DNA of 64,000 bases, taken from NCBI RefSeq assembly GCF_001427285.1, contig NZ_LMFV01000001.1, forward strand, positions 62,462 through 126,461, given 5' to 3'. The stretch comes from Mesorhizobium sp. Root552. GTDB lineage: Bacteria; Pseudomonadota; Alphaproteobacteria; Rhizobiales; Rhizobiaceae. The notes under the pieces were generated by a model that ran no database searches, had not been told where the DNA came from, and worked only from the letters and a program-made list of their open reading frames with translations. This document shows positions 1 to 9,450 of this stretch, piece after piece. How positions within the stretch are numbered: position 1 is the first letter of the stretch; the number at the start of each line of letters is the position of its first letter. The translations under genes and the position numbers were made by a program.

Positions 1-2
1 CC

Positions 3-362
3 GAAATCTACGCCGCTTCGGTTACCCGCTCGGCCTGGTACCGGACGCTGCTATCGCTATTCGAACGATTTGACTTTCTGGCGCTGCCAACGGCTCAGGT
101 GTTCCCCTTCGACGTGACGCTGCATTGGCCTCGCGAAGTGGCCGGACGAGCCATGGACAGCTATCATCGCTGGATGCAGGTCTCGGCTTTCGCCACGCTT
201 GGCGGCTGTCCTGCCGTCAATGTCCCGGTGGGGTTCGATGTTCAAGGCAGGCCGATGGGCATGCAACTGATCGGCCGCCCACGTGGCGACCTGGCGGTGC
301 TCAAGGCAGCCGCGGCATACGAGGCCGCCATGTCTTGGCATGCAGGTGCGCGCGCCGGCTGA
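3..362 (+). CDS. Amidase-signature family protein, C-terminal fragment
   Basis: The visible 119 residues are the C-terminal end of an amidase-signature hydrolase (AtzF/GatA-like fold), a family that cleaves amide bonds with a Ser-cisSer-Lys triad. The triad would lie upstream of the window, so activity cannot be judged. The diagnostic part is NVPVGFDVQGRPMGMQLIG at fragment residues 73-91, the usual late motif of this family, followed by a short helix rich in alanine. The frame is open to the left edge, so the gene is 5'-partial. It converges on the nucleoside hydrolase gene with two bases between the stop codons. The substrate is unknown. Confidence 0.8.
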   Translation, partial: EIYAASVTRSAWYRTLLSLFERFDFLALPTAQVFPFDVTLHWPREVAGRAMDSYHRWMQVSAFATLGGCPAVNVPVGFDVQGRPMGMQLIGRPRGDLAVLKAAAAYEAAMSWHAGARAG

Positions 363-364
363 GC

Positions 365-1306
365 CTACAAACGGCCCAGCCTTTCAGTCAGCAGCGCAAA
401 AAAGCCGTCTGAATCGATGTCTCGTATGACCAGAGCGTTTTTCTGCCGCTTTGTGACACCCCACCAATCGATGACGGTCATTCCCATCGTAAGTTCCGAC
501 GCGGTCTCGACCGTCACGTTGCAGGAGCGGCCCTTGAACAGGTCCGGCTTCAAAAGATAGGCGATCACGCAAGGGTCGTGCAGCGGACCGCCATCGGTAC
601 CGTATTTTTCCTCGTCGAACCGTTCGAAGAATTCCAGCATTTGAGCGGTTGCTTCGCCGACGCGAGTGCCGAGCGCACGAACAGCTGCGATACGCTTGGC
701 CGAAGTCAGCGCCTTGTGTGTAACGTCGAGCGGCATCATTACGATCGGTATGCCGGACCGCAAGACGACATCGGCGGCGTGTGGATCGACGTAGATATTG
801 AATTCGGCGGCCGGGGTAACATTGCCCCCTTCGAAGAACCCACCGCCCATCAAAACGATCTCCTTGATGCGCGATGCGATTTTCGGCTCGCGGATGAGCG
901 CCAAGGCAATGTTGGTGAGAGGACCAAGCGGGCAAAGCGTGATGGTGCCGCTGTCTTCCTCCATCAGAGCACGGACGATGAAATCGACCGCATGCTCATC
1001 TTGAAGCTTCATCTTCGGTTCCGGCAATTCCGGTCCGTTCAACCCGGTCTTGCCGTGAACCTCCTCGGCGGTGACCAGATGGCGCATGAACGGGCGAATG
1101 GCGCCCGCATAAACCTTGACGTCCGGGCGACCTGCAAGTTCGCAGATCTTGCGTGCGTTCTTTTCGGTCAGCTTGAGCGGCACGTTGCCGGCAACAGCTG
1201 TAATACCTACGACTTCCAGTTCCGGGCTGCCCAACGCCAGGAGAATGGCCACGGCGTCATCCTGGCCGGGGTCGGTATCGATGATGATCCTGCGTTTGTC
1301 GGACAT
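365..1306 (-). CDS. Nucleoside hydrolase (IU-NH family)
   Basis: This 313-residue protein should hydrolyse the N-glycosidic bond of ribonucleosides to base plus ribose in salvage. The calcium-binding aspartate cluster DTDPGQDDA is at residues 10-18, and a second family motif, EFNIYVDPHAADVV, appears in the middle. Both are intact and the length is normal for the family. The frame stays open upstream to about 1702, but I start at the ATG at 1306 because it gives the standard N-terminus (MSDKRRIIIDTDPG) and has AAGGA just upstream. Specificity (pyrimidine or purine) cannot be read from sequence alone. The neighbouring amidase converges on it and is not in the same operon. Confidence 0.9.
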   Translation of the reverse strand: MSDKRRIIIDTDPGQDDAVAILLALGSPELEVVGITAVAGNVPLKLTEKNARKICELAGRPDVKVYAGAIRPFMRHLVTAEEVHGKTGLNGPELPEPKMKLQDEHAVDFIVRALMEEDSGTITLCPLGPLTNIALALIREPKIASRIKEIVLMGGGFFEGGNVTPAAEFNIYVDPHAADVVLRSGIPIVMMPLDVTHKALTSAKRIAAVRALGTRVGEATAQMLEFFERFDEEKYGTDGGPLHDPCVIAYLLKPDLFKGRSCNVTVETASELTMGMTVIDWWGVTKRQKNALVIRDIDSDGFFALLTERLGRL

Positions 1307-1435
1307 TTCAATTCCTTGTGCAGCGAAAGCCTGGTCGCTTGAATTTGCCGTCTTGGCGGACCATATCAACAACAATCGGAAGAATGCCAACAGGGTTTTT
1401 CCGGGTGATGTCGCTCTAAAGAGGACAGGAATGCG

Positions 1436-1861
1436 ATGACTCGAATGACGCCCTTTTCCAGCCCTCTGCTTCTGGGCTTCGATGCGATGGAAAAGACACT
1501 GGAACGCCTGGCGAAATCCGGTGACGGCTATCCGCCTTACAATATCGAACGTCTGCGCGGCCCTGACGGGTCGACCGAGAAGCTGCGGATAACGCTGGCG
1601 GTGGCAGGGTTCGCCGAATGCGATCTGGATGTCACCACCGAGGAAAGTCAGCTGGTCGTGCGTGGCCGCCAGAGTGACGACACGGAACGGGAATTTCTCC
1701 ACCGCGGAATCGCGGCGCGTCAGTTCCAGCGCTGTTTCGTCCTGGCCGACGGCATGCGCGTGATCGGAGCGGACCTAAAGAATGGACTGTTGTCGATCGA
1801 TCTCGACCGCCCGGAGGCCGAAAGGCAGGTACGGAAAATAAACATATCGGTGAAAGACTGA
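1436..1861 (+). CDS. Small heat shock protein, Hsp20/IbpA family
   Basis: This 141-residue cytoplasmic protein has an alpha-crystallin domain over most of its length. It is expected to hold unfolding proteins for refolding by DnaK/ClpB. Support comes from the IbpA-like start (SPLLLGFDAMEKTLERL), the NIERL strand, and the core LRITLAVAGFAECDLDVT followed by LVVRGRQ. The C-terminal I-x-I-type tail is not obvious. It is followed 63 bases later by a DUF1150 gene, a pairing usual in rhizobia. I looked for a ROSE-type RNA thermometer in the leader and did not see a convincing one. Confidence 0.88.
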   Translation: MTRMTPFSSPLLLGFDAMEKTLERLAKSGDGYPPYNIERLRGPDGSTEKLRITLAVAGFAECDLDVTTEESQLVVRGRQSDDTEREFLHRGIAARQFQRCFVLADGMRVIGADLKNGLLSIDLDRPEAERQVRKINISVKD

Positions 1862-1924
1862 TCTTTGCCGATGGCTCTCAAGCGGGACGGCCGATGAAGG
1901 CGCCTCGCGGATAGGAGGCTTAAA

Positions 1925-2194
1925 ATGACCAGAACTGCTGCAAGAAGCATTGAAAAAATGGCCATGACCAACGGTGAATTCGCTCATCTCGGCGAAGGAT
2001 CAGTGGCTTATCTGAGGAAAGTGTCGAGCGACGACCTGCGCGGACGGTTTCCGGGCCTCGATGAAATTGCGCCCGGACTGGAACTGTGGGCCCTCTTCTC
2101 GGCAAATGGCCAGCCGATCCTGCTGTCGGACGCGCGTGACCGCGCCTTGGCAGGTGCCATGGAAAACGACCTGACCACGGTCGCGATCCACTAA
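1925..2194 (+). CDS. DUF1150 family protein
   Basis: An 89-residue alphaproteobacterial protein of unknown function. The recognisable region is GEGSVAYLRKV near the N-terminus, followed by LWALFSANGQPI and a closing LSDAR segment, the usual DUF1150 pattern. The ATG at 1925 has a strong ribosome site (TAGGAGG, seven bases upstream). The family is commonly encoded directly after Hsp20, as here, so it is probably co-expressed under protein-folding stress. That link is inferred from position only. No membrane segment or signal peptide is visible. Confidence 0.8.
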   Translation: MTRTAARSIEKMAMTNGEFAHLGEGSVAYLRKVSSDDLRGRFPGLDEIAPGLELWALFSANGQPILLSDARDRALAGAMENDLTTVAIH

Positions 2195-2223
2195 AGCGCG
2201 TCAATTCGGGCGCGCAACGAAAG

Positions 2224-2244
2224 AGGGCCGCTGTTCACGGCCCT
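2224..2244. terminator. Bidirectional hairpin between DUF1150 and ptsN
   Basis: A perfect 7-bp stem (AGGGCCG / CGGCCCT) with a 7-base loop lies between two convergent genes. On the minus strand it is followed by CTTTCGTT, a modest U-rich tail suited to ending the ptsN transcript. On the plus strand the tail is poorer. Confidence 0.5.
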
Positions 2245-2271
2245 GGAAAACTCGTTATTTTATTCTGTTTT

Positions 2272-2736
2272 TCAGGCGGCGTGTGACGCCGGCGTATCCG
2301 ACAAAAGCGCATGGATAGCCGCTGCATCGCGGGTTCCGCGAATTTTAGCCACGGTATCGCCATCGCGCAGCACGCGGGCAATGCGCGACAGCGCCTTGAG
2401 ATGATCGGCACCCGCCCCTTCCGGCGCCAGAAGCAGAAACACCAGATCGACCGGCTGATCGTCGAGCGCCTCGAAATCGACCGGCGTTTCAAGACGTGCG
2501 AACACGCCGGTAATGCGCTTCACTCCGGCCAGCTTGCCGTGCGGAATGGCAATGCCGTTGCCGACGCCGGTGGAACCCAACCGCTCGCGCTGCAGGATCG
2601 TGTCGAATATGTCGCGTTCCGGGATTCCGGAAATCACGGCCGCGCGCTCCGACAAAAGCTGCAAAAGCTGCTTCTTGGAGTTGGCCTTCAACGCCGGCAA
2701 GATTGCCGGAACGTCGACAAGATCGTTCAGAGCCAT
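2272..2736 (-). CDS. ptsN: Nitrogen regulatory PTS protein EIIA-Ntr
   Basis: This 154-residue EIIA-Ntr protein is the phosphate acceptor at the end of the PTS-Ntr regulatory chain (PtsP-PtsO-PtsN). That chain controls potassium transport, stringent response and carbon/nitrogen balance rather than sugar uptake. The phosphorylatable histidine is H66, in GVGNGIAIPHGKL. The fold motifs VDFEALDDQPVDLVFLLLAP and LSRIARVLRD match the family, and the length is standard. It lies 69 bases downstream of hpf and is the last gene of the lpt-rpoN-hpf-ptsN block, the usual rhizobial arrangement. Confidence 0.95.
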   Translation of the reverse strand: MALNDLVDVPAILPALKANSKKQLLQLLSERAAVISGIPERDIFDTILQRERLGSTGVGNGIAIPHGKLAGVKRITGVFARLETPVDFEALDDQPVDLVFLLLAPEGAGADHLKALSRIARVLRDGDTVAKIRGTRDAAAIHALLSDTPASHAA

Positions 2737-2805
2737 TCTTGAAATTCCTCTGCTTCGTCTACCGCAGCCGGCCGCCTTTCGCGATGCCGGCTGTCTCTCC
2801 TGTCC

Positions 2806-3384
2806 CTACGCGGTCTTGACCGCTGCCGGATCGATCCAGCCGATGTTTCCATCCGGCCGGCGATAGACGATGTTGAGATGTTCGTTGCCGCCATTGCGGA
2901 ACACCAGAACGGGGCTGCCCGTGGTGTCGAGTTCGATGACAGCCGAGGCGACCGACATGGTCTTCAGCGTCATCGTCGATTCTGCAACGATTGTGGGAGC
3001 GAAATCCGCAGGGATGTCTTCGTCGTCATCCGCCAGCGGCTCCATCACCGCATAGGCGATGTTGGTGGAATCCATCACCGAATTAACCGGTGAATGCGAC
3101 TTCAAACGACGATTGTAGCGTCGAAGCCGTGTTTCAAGGCGCTCGGCCGCAGCGTCGAAAGCCAGCGACGGATCCTGAGCCTCCCCGGTAGCATGCAGCG
3201 ACGTCCCCGAATCCAGCCGAATCATGCAATCGGCCGAAAAGCGAGAGCCCGATTTGATGACAGTGACCTGTCCTGAAAATCCGCGATCGAAATATTTTCC
3301 GATCGCTTCACCGACACGGTCGTTGATGCGTGTGCGAAACGCATCGCCGATATCCATATGTTTTCCCGCTATGCGCAGTACCAT
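2806..3384 (-). CDS. hpf: Ribosome hibernation promoting factor, long form
   Basis: A 192-residue long-form HPF. The N-terminal S30AE domain (about residues 3-100; GKHMDIGDAFRTRI, FSADCMIRL, AAERLETRLRRYNRRL) binds the 30S decoding region. The C-terminal domain (about 135-190; VLVFRNGGNEHLNIVYRR, GNIGWIDP) dimerises ribosomes into inactive 100S particles. Both domains are complete. The ATG at 3384 has AAGGAAGG upstream. Its place between rpoN and ptsN is conserved in rhizobia and links stationary-phase ribosome storage to the nitrogen PTS. Confidence 0.95.
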   Translation of the reverse strand: MVLRIAGKHMDIGDAFRTRINDRVGEAIGKYFDRGFSGQVTVIKSGSRFSADCMIRLDSGTSLHATGEAQDPSLAFDAAAERLETRLRRYNRRLKSHSPVNSVMDSTNIAYAVMEPLADDDEDIPADFAPTIVAESTMTLKTMSVASAVIELDTTGSPVLVFRNGGNEHLNIVYRRPDGNIGWIDPAAVKTA

Positions 3385-3636
3385 CTGAATACTGACCTTC
3401 CTTGTCCAGGCTTCAAACTATCCGGAGTTTATACCCGTGGTTCGTTCGTACAAGCCGCACGGCGCTCCTTGCGCCGAATTTACGTCCGAACTTTGCGACG
3501 GTTACAGACAGCCTGTTGCCCACGCTTTACTGGCCATCCCTGTGCGGACGCCCTGCCCGCTTCATGCGGGCGGGCTTCTAGCCACTTCACTGCGGCTTGT
3601 CAACGAAACCCCAGACCTGTGGAAAGAACACAAGCG

Positions 3637-5160
3637 CTAGCGCGCAGCGTTGGCGATCGCCTTTTTCTCGCGACGACGCTGGACCGACGAAGGAATATTC
3701 ATACCTTCCCGATACTTGGCGACCGTACGCCGGGCAATGTCGATGCCGTCGGTCTTGAGCAGATCGACGATCGTATCGTCAGACAGAACATCGCTCGCCT
3801 GCTCCTCATCGATCATCTGCTTGATGCGGTCGCGCACAGCCTCGGACGAATGCGCTGCGCCGCCGCTGGAAGCCGCAATCGCCGCCGTGAAGAAATAACG
3901 CAGCTCAAACACCCCGCGCGGTGTCAGCATGTATTTGTTGGCTGTTGCCCGGCTGACGGTCGATTCATGCATACCGATGGCGTCCGCAACATTTTTCAGG
4001 TTGAGCGGCTTCAAGTGGCGCACTCCATGGACGAGAAAAGCGTCCTGCTGGCGTACTATCTCGGATGACACCTTGAGGATGGTCTTCGCCCGCTGGTCGA
4101 GGCTGCGCGTCAGCCAGTTGGCGCTTTGAAGGCATTCGCTGAGGAAATCTTTCTCGCCCTGGCTTCTGGCATGGCTGGAAACACGGGCGAAATAGACCTG
4201 GTCGACCAGGACGCGCGGCAAGGTATCGGGATTGAGTTCGACCGCCCAACTGCCATCGCTGGCGGGTCTGACTTCAACATCGGCAACGATGGCATCGCTG
4301 ACGCCACCCGAAAACGCCAAGCCCGGGCGCGGGTCGAGTGCCTTGATATCGGCCAGCATGTCGAGCAGATCTTCCTCGTCGACGCCGCAGATACGCCGGA
4401 GGGCTTGGAAGTCCCGGCGCGCCAAAAGGTCGAGATTGGCCACCAGCGCCTGCATTGCAGGGTCCAGCCTGTCGCGCACTGCAAGTTGCAGCGAAAGACA
4501 TTCAGCAAGATCTCGTGCAAAGATGCCGACTGGATCGAATGACTGGCAGGTGGATAGCACCTGCTGCACCGTGGCAAGATCGGCGCCAAGCCTTTCCGCC
4601 ACTTCATTGAGCTCGGCACGCAGATAGCCGGTTTCATCAAGGCTGTCTGTGAGTTCAGCAGCGATCAGCCGATCTGCGGGGTCGTTGAAGGCAAAGGCGA
4701 TCTGCTCTCCGATATGGTCGCGCAACGTCACCGCTGCCGCAGCCATATCCTCCATGTCGAAGCCTTCGGAGGCTCCGCCGGAGCCGCCGCTTGCGGTCGA
4801 TTTCCACTGGGAGGCAAGGTCGGGGCCGAGATGTTCGCTGGTGCCGGGATCGTCCGGAAACACATTTTCCAGTGAAGTGTCCAGCTTTTCGGAGATCGCT
4901 TCGGACGTCCAGGCAACCTCATTGTCGAACCAGTCGCCGTCGGTTGCCGCTTGAGGAAGCTCCGCAACAGGTTCCGGATCGTTGAGAGTGGAGTCTTGCG
5001 GTTCAGCACGCTCCAGCAACGGATTGCGCTCGATTTCCTCGTCGATGAACCGCTCAAGCTCGGTCTGCGTGAACTGCAGCAGACGAATCGACTGCATCAG
5101 TTGCGGTGTCATCACCAGCGACTGCGCCTGTCTCAACTGTAGCTTGGCCGCGAGCGCCAT
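3637..5160 (-). CDS. rpoN: RNA polymerase sigma-54 factor
   Basis: This 507-residue sigma-54 directs RNA polymerase to -24/-12 promoters that need an enhancer-binding activator. Region I is at the N-terminus (LQLRQAQSLVMTPQLMQSI, glutamine and leucine rich). An acidic region II follows, then the core-binding domain, a helix-turn-helix (IGMHESTVSRATANKYM, reading GVFELRYFF after it), and the RpoN box ARRTVAKYRE close to the end. All are intact. Two starts are possible: TTG at 5172, only two bases after GGAGG, or ATG at 5160, 14 bases after it. I use the ATG because family members start MALxAKLQLRQ. Confidence 0.95.
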   Translation of the reverse strand: MALAAKLQLRQAQSLVMTPQLMQSIRLLQFTQTELERFIDEEIERNPLLERAEPQDSTLNDPEPVAELPQAATDGDWFDNEVAWTSEAISEKLDTSLENVFPDDPGTSEHLGPDLASQWKSTASGGSGGASEGFDMEDMAAAAVTLRDHIGEQIAFAFNDPADRLIAAELTDSLDETGYLRAELNEVAERLGADLATVQQVLSTCQSFDPVGIFARDLAECLSLQLAVRDRLDPAMQALVANLDLLARRDFQALRRICGVDEEDLLDMLADIKALDPRPGLAFSGGVSDAIVADVEVRPASDGSWAVELNPDTLPRVLVDQVYFARVSSHARSQGEKDFLSECLQSANWLTRSLDQRAKTILKVSSEIVRQQDAFLVHGVRHLKPLNLKNVADAIGMHESTVSRATANKYMLTPRGVFELRYFFTAAIAASSGGAAHSSEAVRDRIKQMIDEEQASDVLSDDTIVDLLKTDGIDIARRTVAKYREGMNIPSSVQRRREKKAIANAAR

Positions 5161-5341
5161 CGTTACGGTCAATGCCTCCTTGTCGGCAGATCGCCGAGCA
5201 ACCGACTAATTTTTCGGATCAATCAATGAAACTGGCCCGCCTTTTGCTTGTCAAGGCAATGGCTAGCAGACGCCGCTTACCGGAGTGTTAGCCAAGGGGC
5301 AATTCTGAAAGCAAGGCGGCAGCAGCGTTGCAGACGCTCGC

Positions 5342-6154
5342 CTAGAGCGTAAAGCCTTCGCCGAGATAGAGCCGGCGCACGTCGGGATTGGCGACGACTT
5401 CCTCCGCGCGCCCATGCGTCAGCACTTCGCCCGCATGAATGATGTAGGCACGGTCGATCAGACCCAGGGTTTCGCGCACATTGTGGTCGGTGATGAGGAC
5501 ACCGATACCGCGGGCGGTAAGATGGCGCACAAGCTGCTGGATGTCGGCCACGGCGATGGGATCGATACCCGCAAAAGGCTCGTCCAGCAGCATATAGGCC
5601 GGGCGGCTCGCCAAAGCGCGGGCAATTTCCAGGCGTCGCCTCTCGCCGCCCGAAAGCGCCATGGAAGGTGCGGTGCGCAGATGGCTGATATGGAATTCCT
5701 CAAGCAGTTCGTCGAGGTTCTTCTCGCGCTCCTTGCGGCTTTTCTCCACCACTTCGAGAACGGCACGAATGTTTTGCTCGACAGTCAGCCCCCTGAAGAT
5801 GGAGGTCTCCTGGGGCAGGTAGCCAATGCCAAGCCTTGCACGGCGATACATCGGCATGGAGGTGACGTCGTAGCCATCGATTTCGATGGTGCCTTCATCG
5901 ACAGGGACGAGGCCAGTCACCATGTAAAAACAGGTCGTCTTGCCAGCGCCATTGGGGCCGAGCAGGCCGACAGCCTCACCCGCACGAACGCCAAGCGACA
6001 CGCCGCTCACCACCTTGCGGCCCTTGTAGCTCTTGGAAAGCCCCCTGGCGATCAGGGTGCCCTTCAACTTGGTGGACGAGGACTTGGCTATTGCCGGCGC
6101 GTCAGGCCGCGAGGCCCCCAGTTTAGGCAGGCGCAGCTTGGGAAATGAAATCAT
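5342..6154 (-). CDS. lptB: LPS export ABC transporter ATP-binding protein LptB
   Basis: This 270-residue cytoplasmic ATPase powers the LptB2FGC complex, which extracts LPS from the inner membrane. The Walker A motif is [11 protein letters not shown], the signature is [15 protein letters not shown], and Walker B is [12 protein letters not shown]. The C-terminus is the normal rhizobial form. An N-terminal extension of about 33 residues ([15 protein letters not shown] and onward) precedes the ATPase fold. The ATG at 6154 shares its A with the lptA stop codon, so the two are translationally coupled. lptF and lptG are not in the window. Confidence 0.95.
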   Translation of the reverse strand: MISFPKLRLPKLGASRPDAPAIAKSSSTKLKGTLIARGLSKSYKGRKVVSGVSLGVRAGEAVGLLGPNGAGKTTCFYMVTGLVPVDEGTIEIDGYDVTSMPMYRRARLGIGYLPQETSIFRGLTVEQNIRAVLEVVEKSRKEREKNLDELLEEFHISHLRTAPSMALSGGERRRLEIARALASRPAYMLLDEPFAGIDPIAVADIQQLVRHLTARGIGVLITDHNVRETLGLIDRAYIIHAGEVLTHGRAEEVVANPDVRRLYLGEGFTL

Positions 6155-6726
6155 CAGGGTTTCTGCGAACCCGGCGTGATAGACATCATGACACGGCGTC
6201 CGCAGGCGTCGACCTGCGCCAGTCCGGTTTTCATCTGGACGGTCAGCTTGCAACCAACCAGCACGTTGGCGCCATCGGACAAGACTACCTTTTCGCCGGA
6301 TAGGACAAGCACTTCGCTCTTCATGTCGAAGGTGCCCTTGTCGCCGGTGGCAACCTGCGTGTCGGACTTGATGTAGACCTTTCCGCTCACCTCAAGGTGA
6401 TCGATGTTGGCGGTCCCGGTCGTTGCCGACCCAGCGGTGCTGGAGCCGGAAGCAGCCCCTTGTTCCTTGGCGTAGTAGACCTTCATGCTGCCGGCCTTCA
6501 GCACGGTCGGCCCCTGGACGACATTCACATTGCCGGTGAAGATGGCAACGCTGTCACCCTCGCGCACCTCGAGCTTGTCGCTTTCAATCTGGATCGGCTG
6601 ATCGCCCGAGAGCTTGAGGCCCGACATTCTGCTGGTCCCGTTCGACTGAGCGAATGCGGGAGCCATCGCGACAAGGGACAAGACCGATGCAAGGGCCAGA
6701 AGCCTCATCGAATCACTGCGTTGCAT
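6154..6726 (-). CDS. lptA: LPS transport periplasmic protein LptA
   Basis: This 190-residue periplasmic OstA-type protein forms the bridge that carries LPS across the periplasm. A signal peptide is visible ([20 protein letters not shown]), then the beta-jellyroll repeats typical of OstA ([47 protein letters not shown]). I use the ATG at 6726 because GGAG lies six bases upstream, although the frame extends further. This start overlaps the lptC end by 14 bases. The protein sits between lptC and lptB in one operon. Confidence 0.93.
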   Translation of the reverse strand: MQRSDSMRLLALASVLSLVAMAPAFAQSNGTSRMSGLKLSGDQPIQIESDKLEVREGDSVAIFTGNVNVVQGPTVLKAGSMKVYYAKEQGAASGSSTAGSATTGTANIDHLEVSGKVYIKSDTQVATGDKGTFDMKSEVLVLSGEKVVLSDGANVLVGCKLTVQMKTGLAQVDACGRRVMMSITPGSQKP

Positions 6727-7447
6727 TCGGATCTCCGCTTGTCTTGTTGGCCGCCTTGGCTTGGGCGGGATCGATATTGACGCGAACACGTTTCTCGAAG
6801 ATCAACACCTTGCCGTTGTCTTCGACCGACATCGTCTCCGATGTGATACGCGAGCCAGCACGGCTTATATCGACGGGTTCGGTTGTCTTCATATTGCCTT
6901 TGCCCATGTCGAGAAAGGCCGATTTCAACTTCGCGACCATTCCATCCGTAGTCGTGATGGTGATGGCGCTATTCAGATCGAGCGTATTTTTCTCGCGGTC
7001 GTAGGTTCCCGTCGAGGCATTGACGACCGCGGTGGTCTTGGCATCGATGGGAAGCCGGGCATTGATCCCTTCCAGCGCGATGACATTTTCCTTCGATACT
7101 TCCTGGATGGCTCTTACCGCGGTCATGGCATACGGAAGGTTCTGCTTGGTGAAGCCTTCCAGCTTGGGATTGGCCATAACCAGCTTGCCGTCAGAAAACG
7201 CACTGTCGTCGGTCTTGACGGCTACCGTGACCGGCGTAACCAGGTAGGAATAGACCGGAAAGGCAACGGCGATCACCACCGCCATCAGCGGTAATGCGAA
7301 TTTCAACCGCCGTACCCGGCGAGAATGTTGCTGGGCACGATCGAACGCAACGGCGCGATCCGCTCCGGAACCGGCTTCAAAATCGTCGTTGGCCGATGGC
7401 GCGACATGTATGTCACGCTGACTGGCCGCTTTTGTCGATCGCGCCAC
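6713..7447 (-). CDS. lptC: LPS export protein LptC
   Basis: A 244-residue LptC family protein (formerly DUF1239). It is anchored by one N-terminal transmembrane helix (about residues 51-69; FALPLMAVVIAVAFPVYSY) with a periplasmic jellyroll that hands LPS from LptBFG to LptA. The cytoplasmic N-terminus of about 48 residues is longer than in enterics, as is usual in rhizobia. Motifs include NPKLEGFTKQNLPYAMTA and ITTTDGMVAKLKSAFLDM. It is the first gene of the lptCAB operon and is divergent from sppA across a 279-base gap in which I see no further gene. Confidence 0.92.
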   Translation of the reverse strand: MARSTKAASQRDIHVAPSANDDFEAGSGADRAVAFDRAQQHSRRVRRLKFALPLMAVVIAVAFPVYSYLVTPVTVAVKTDDSAFSDGKLVMANPKLEGFTKQNLPYAMTAVRAIQEVSKENVIALEGINARLPIDAKTTAVVNASTGTYDREKNTLDLNSAITITTTDGMVAKLKSAFLDMGKGNMKTTEPVDISRAGSRITSETMSVEDNGKVLIFEKRVRVNIDPAQAKAANKTSGDPNATQ

Positions 7448-7726
7448 TATCGCTGCTTTCTCAAGCGTATAAGCCCCTCAAATGCCGACCTATAGTTCGG
7501 CACGCCGAGGCGTTCAAACAAGCACAAGCGAACTAAAACTGCAAAAATATGACGTTCTCCGGTGCATAAGCACAGGAAATACCGCCTGCAAAGATACACG
7601 ATACAGAAAAACCTGCGCAAGGGGATGGTCGAGAGCGCCAAAGCGACGCATTGATGCCGGAAAGCGGTGGCGGCAGCCTTGCGCATGCTCTAAATGTGTC
7701 TGGCCAAGTTCCCAACGAGGTTGGAC

Positions 7727-8683
7727 ATGCCGCTGAGAGCCGATGACTTGATCGACCGCCGCCGGTTGCGGCGGAAGCTGACGTTCTGGCGTGCCGCAGC
7801 GATGGCTATCGCCGCAATAGGTCTGATTGCCTTTGCGACGTGGGTCTACGACGACGAATTCACCGGAACCGCCGGCACGCACATCGCCAAGGTCAAGATC
7901 GAAGGCACGATCACCGAGGACGAAGAGCTGCTCGAGCGGCTGGAGAAGATCCGTCAGTCGCCCAGCGTCGCAGGCGTGATCCTCCAGATCGACTCTCCCG
8001 GCGGTACCACAGCCGGCGGTGAAGCGATCTACGAGGAAGTGCGCAAGATTGCCGCGGAAAAGCCCGTCGTGGCATCCGTAGGCACTTTGGCTGCCTCGGC
8101 CGGATATATGATCGCCAGCGCTGCCGATCATATCGTGGCCCGCAAATCATCCATCGTCGGGTCGATCGGCGTGCTGATCCAGTTTCCCGACGTGACCGGC
8201 CTGATGGACAAGATCGGCGTCAAACTCGAGGAAGTGAAATCTTCGCCGCTGAAAGCCGAGCCGTCGCCTTTCAATCCAACCACCGAAGATGAACGTACCA
8301 TGGTGCGCAAGCTCATCATGGACAGCTACGACTGGTTCGTCGGCATCGTCATGGAACGGCGCCAGATGACGAAGCCCGAGGTGCTGGCCTTGGCGGACGG
8401 GTCCATATTCACCGGCAGACAGGCGCTGGAGAACAAGCTGATCGACGCCGTCGGCGGCGAAGACGTCGCCGTCGACTGGCTCGCGACCAAGGGCGTGGAT
8501 GCCAAGCTCAAGGTCATCGAATGGAAGAATACGGACAGCACAACCGGTCTTTTGTTTTCGAAGGCGTTGACTCGCACCGTCGCCCGGGCGCTCGGCTTGC
8601 CCGACTACAGTGGCGAGGTGCTTCACGAAATCGGTGCCGACCGCTTGTTCCTTGACGGTCTTGTCTCGGTCTGGCACCCTTGA
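7727..8683 (+). CDS. sppA: Signal peptide peptidase SppA, short form
   Basis: A 318-residue S49 family protease of the short 36-kDa type. It has one N-terminal transmembrane helix (about 21-40) and a periplasmic catalytic domain that degrades cleaved signal peptides. The catalytic pair appears to be Ser124 ([10 protein letters not shown]) and Lys176 ([10 protein letters not shown]), with the same 52-residue spacing as the Ser147/Lys199 pair of the Bacillus enzyme. The oxyanion-side motif IDSPGGT is at 89-95. I use the ATG at 7727 because GAGG lies six bases upstream, rather than the upstream GTG-like start. Confidence 0.92.
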   Translation: MPLRADDLIDRRRLRRKLTFWRAAAMAIAAIGLIAFATWVYDDEFTGTAGTHIAKVKIEGTITEDEELLERLEKIRQSPSVAGVILQIDSPGGTTAGGEAIYEEVRKIAAEKPVVASVGTLAASAGYMIASAADHIVARKSSIVGSIGVLIQFPDVTGLMDKIGVKLEEVKSSPLKAEPSPFNPTTEDERTMVRKLIMDSYDWFVGIVMERRQMTKPEVLALADGSIFTGRQALENKLIDAVGGEDVAVDWLATKGVDAKLKVIEWKNTDSTTGLLFSKALTRTVARALGLPDYSGEVLHEIGADRLFLDGLVSVWHP

Positions 8684-8766
8684 CAGGTCGTTTAACGAGT
8701 GAAAAAGACAATAAAATCATCTGCATAATTTTGAACGGCGTTTTTTTGTGGAAGGGGATCGCTCGC

Positions 8767-9051
8767 ATGATCAAGTCTGAACTCGTGCAAATTATCGCCA
8801 CGCGCAATCCGCATCTTTTCCTGCGTGATGTCGAAAATATCGTCGGCGCGGTGTTCGATGAGATCACTGATGCTCTTGCCGAAGGCAACCGCGTGGAATT
8901 GCGCGGCTTCGGTGCCTTTTCGGTCAAGAACCGCCCTGCCCGCACGGGCCGCAACCCGCGCACCGGCGAATCCGTCGACGTCGAGGAAAAATGGGTGCCG
9001 TTCTTCAAGACCGGGAAGGAATTGCGCGAACGGCTGAACGGCGACAAATAG
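8767..9051 (+). CDS. ihfB: Integration host factor, beta subunit
   Basis: A 94-residue DNA-bending protein of the HU/IHF family. With IhfA it makes sharp bends used in sigma-54 activation, recombination and replication. The beta-arm motif [13 protein letters not shown] is present, with the intercalating proline in NPRTG. The N-terminal [17 protein letters not shown] and the C-terminal [13 protein letters not shown] match the beta subunit. The start at 8767 follows AAGGGGATCGCTCGC. It is separated from sppA by 83 bases and followed by a lapA-like gene after 21 bases. Confidence 0.95.
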   Translation: MIKSELVQIIATRNPHLFLRDVENIVGAVFDEITDALAEGNRVELRGFGAFSVKNRPARTGRNPRTGESVDVEEKWVPFFKTGKELRERLNGDK

Positions 9052-9072
9052 CGCCGGATCGACGGGAAACTC

Positions 9073-9408
9073 ATGTTCAATCGCGCTGCCCTGGTTGTCA
9101 TCATCGTGCCGCTGGCAATCATCCTGATTGCGCTGGCGGTGGCCAACCGCGAACTTGTCGCTTTCACGGTTGACCCGTTCAACCCCGGCAACCCGTCGCT
9201 GACCTACACGCTGCCCTTTTTCGTTTTCCTGTTCGCCGCTCTTGCACTCGGAATACTTGTCGGCAGCCTTGCCACCTGGGTCAGGCAAGGACGCTACCGC
9301 AAGCTGGCACGCCAGCGCGGCGTCGAGGCCGAAAGCCTGAGACAAGCGGTCAGCCGTCCCGCTGCCCCTCCCCAGCAAAACCCGGCCCTGCCGCGGCCCA
9401 CCAACTGA
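9073..9408 (+). CDS. LapA domain membrane protein (DUF1049)
   Basis: A 111-residue inner-membrane protein with two hydrophobic helices (about residues 5-24 and 44-66) and a basic, proline-rich cytoplasmic tail (RQGRYRKLARQRG onward). This is the layout of the LapA/YciS (LapA_dom, DUF1049) family. In enterobacteria LapA works with LapB in controlling LPS synthesis through LpxC turnover. Whether that role holds here is inference, since no lapB is in view. It lies 21 bases after ihfB, so the two are likely co-transcribed, an arrangement also seen outside this group. Confidence 0.75.
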   Translation: MFNRAALVVIIVPLAIILIALAVANRELVAFTVDPFNPGNPSLTYTLPFFVFLFAALALGILVGSLATWVRQGRYRKLARQRGVEAESLRQAVSRPAAPPQQNPALPRPTN

Positions 9409-9450
9409 GCTGGCAACTGCCAGGCTGATACATCTGTTGCGGAGTTTTCG

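Noticed and set aside
1381..1435. ROSE-type RNA thermometer before Hsp20
   Set aside because: The leader lacks the usual U-rich pairing with the ribosome site and no stepped hairpins could be drawn by eye.
1307..1702. N-terminal extension of the nucleoside hydrolase
   Set aside because: It overlaps the Hsp20 gene on the other strand and shows no similarity to the family; the ATG at 1306 gives the normal start with a ribosome site.
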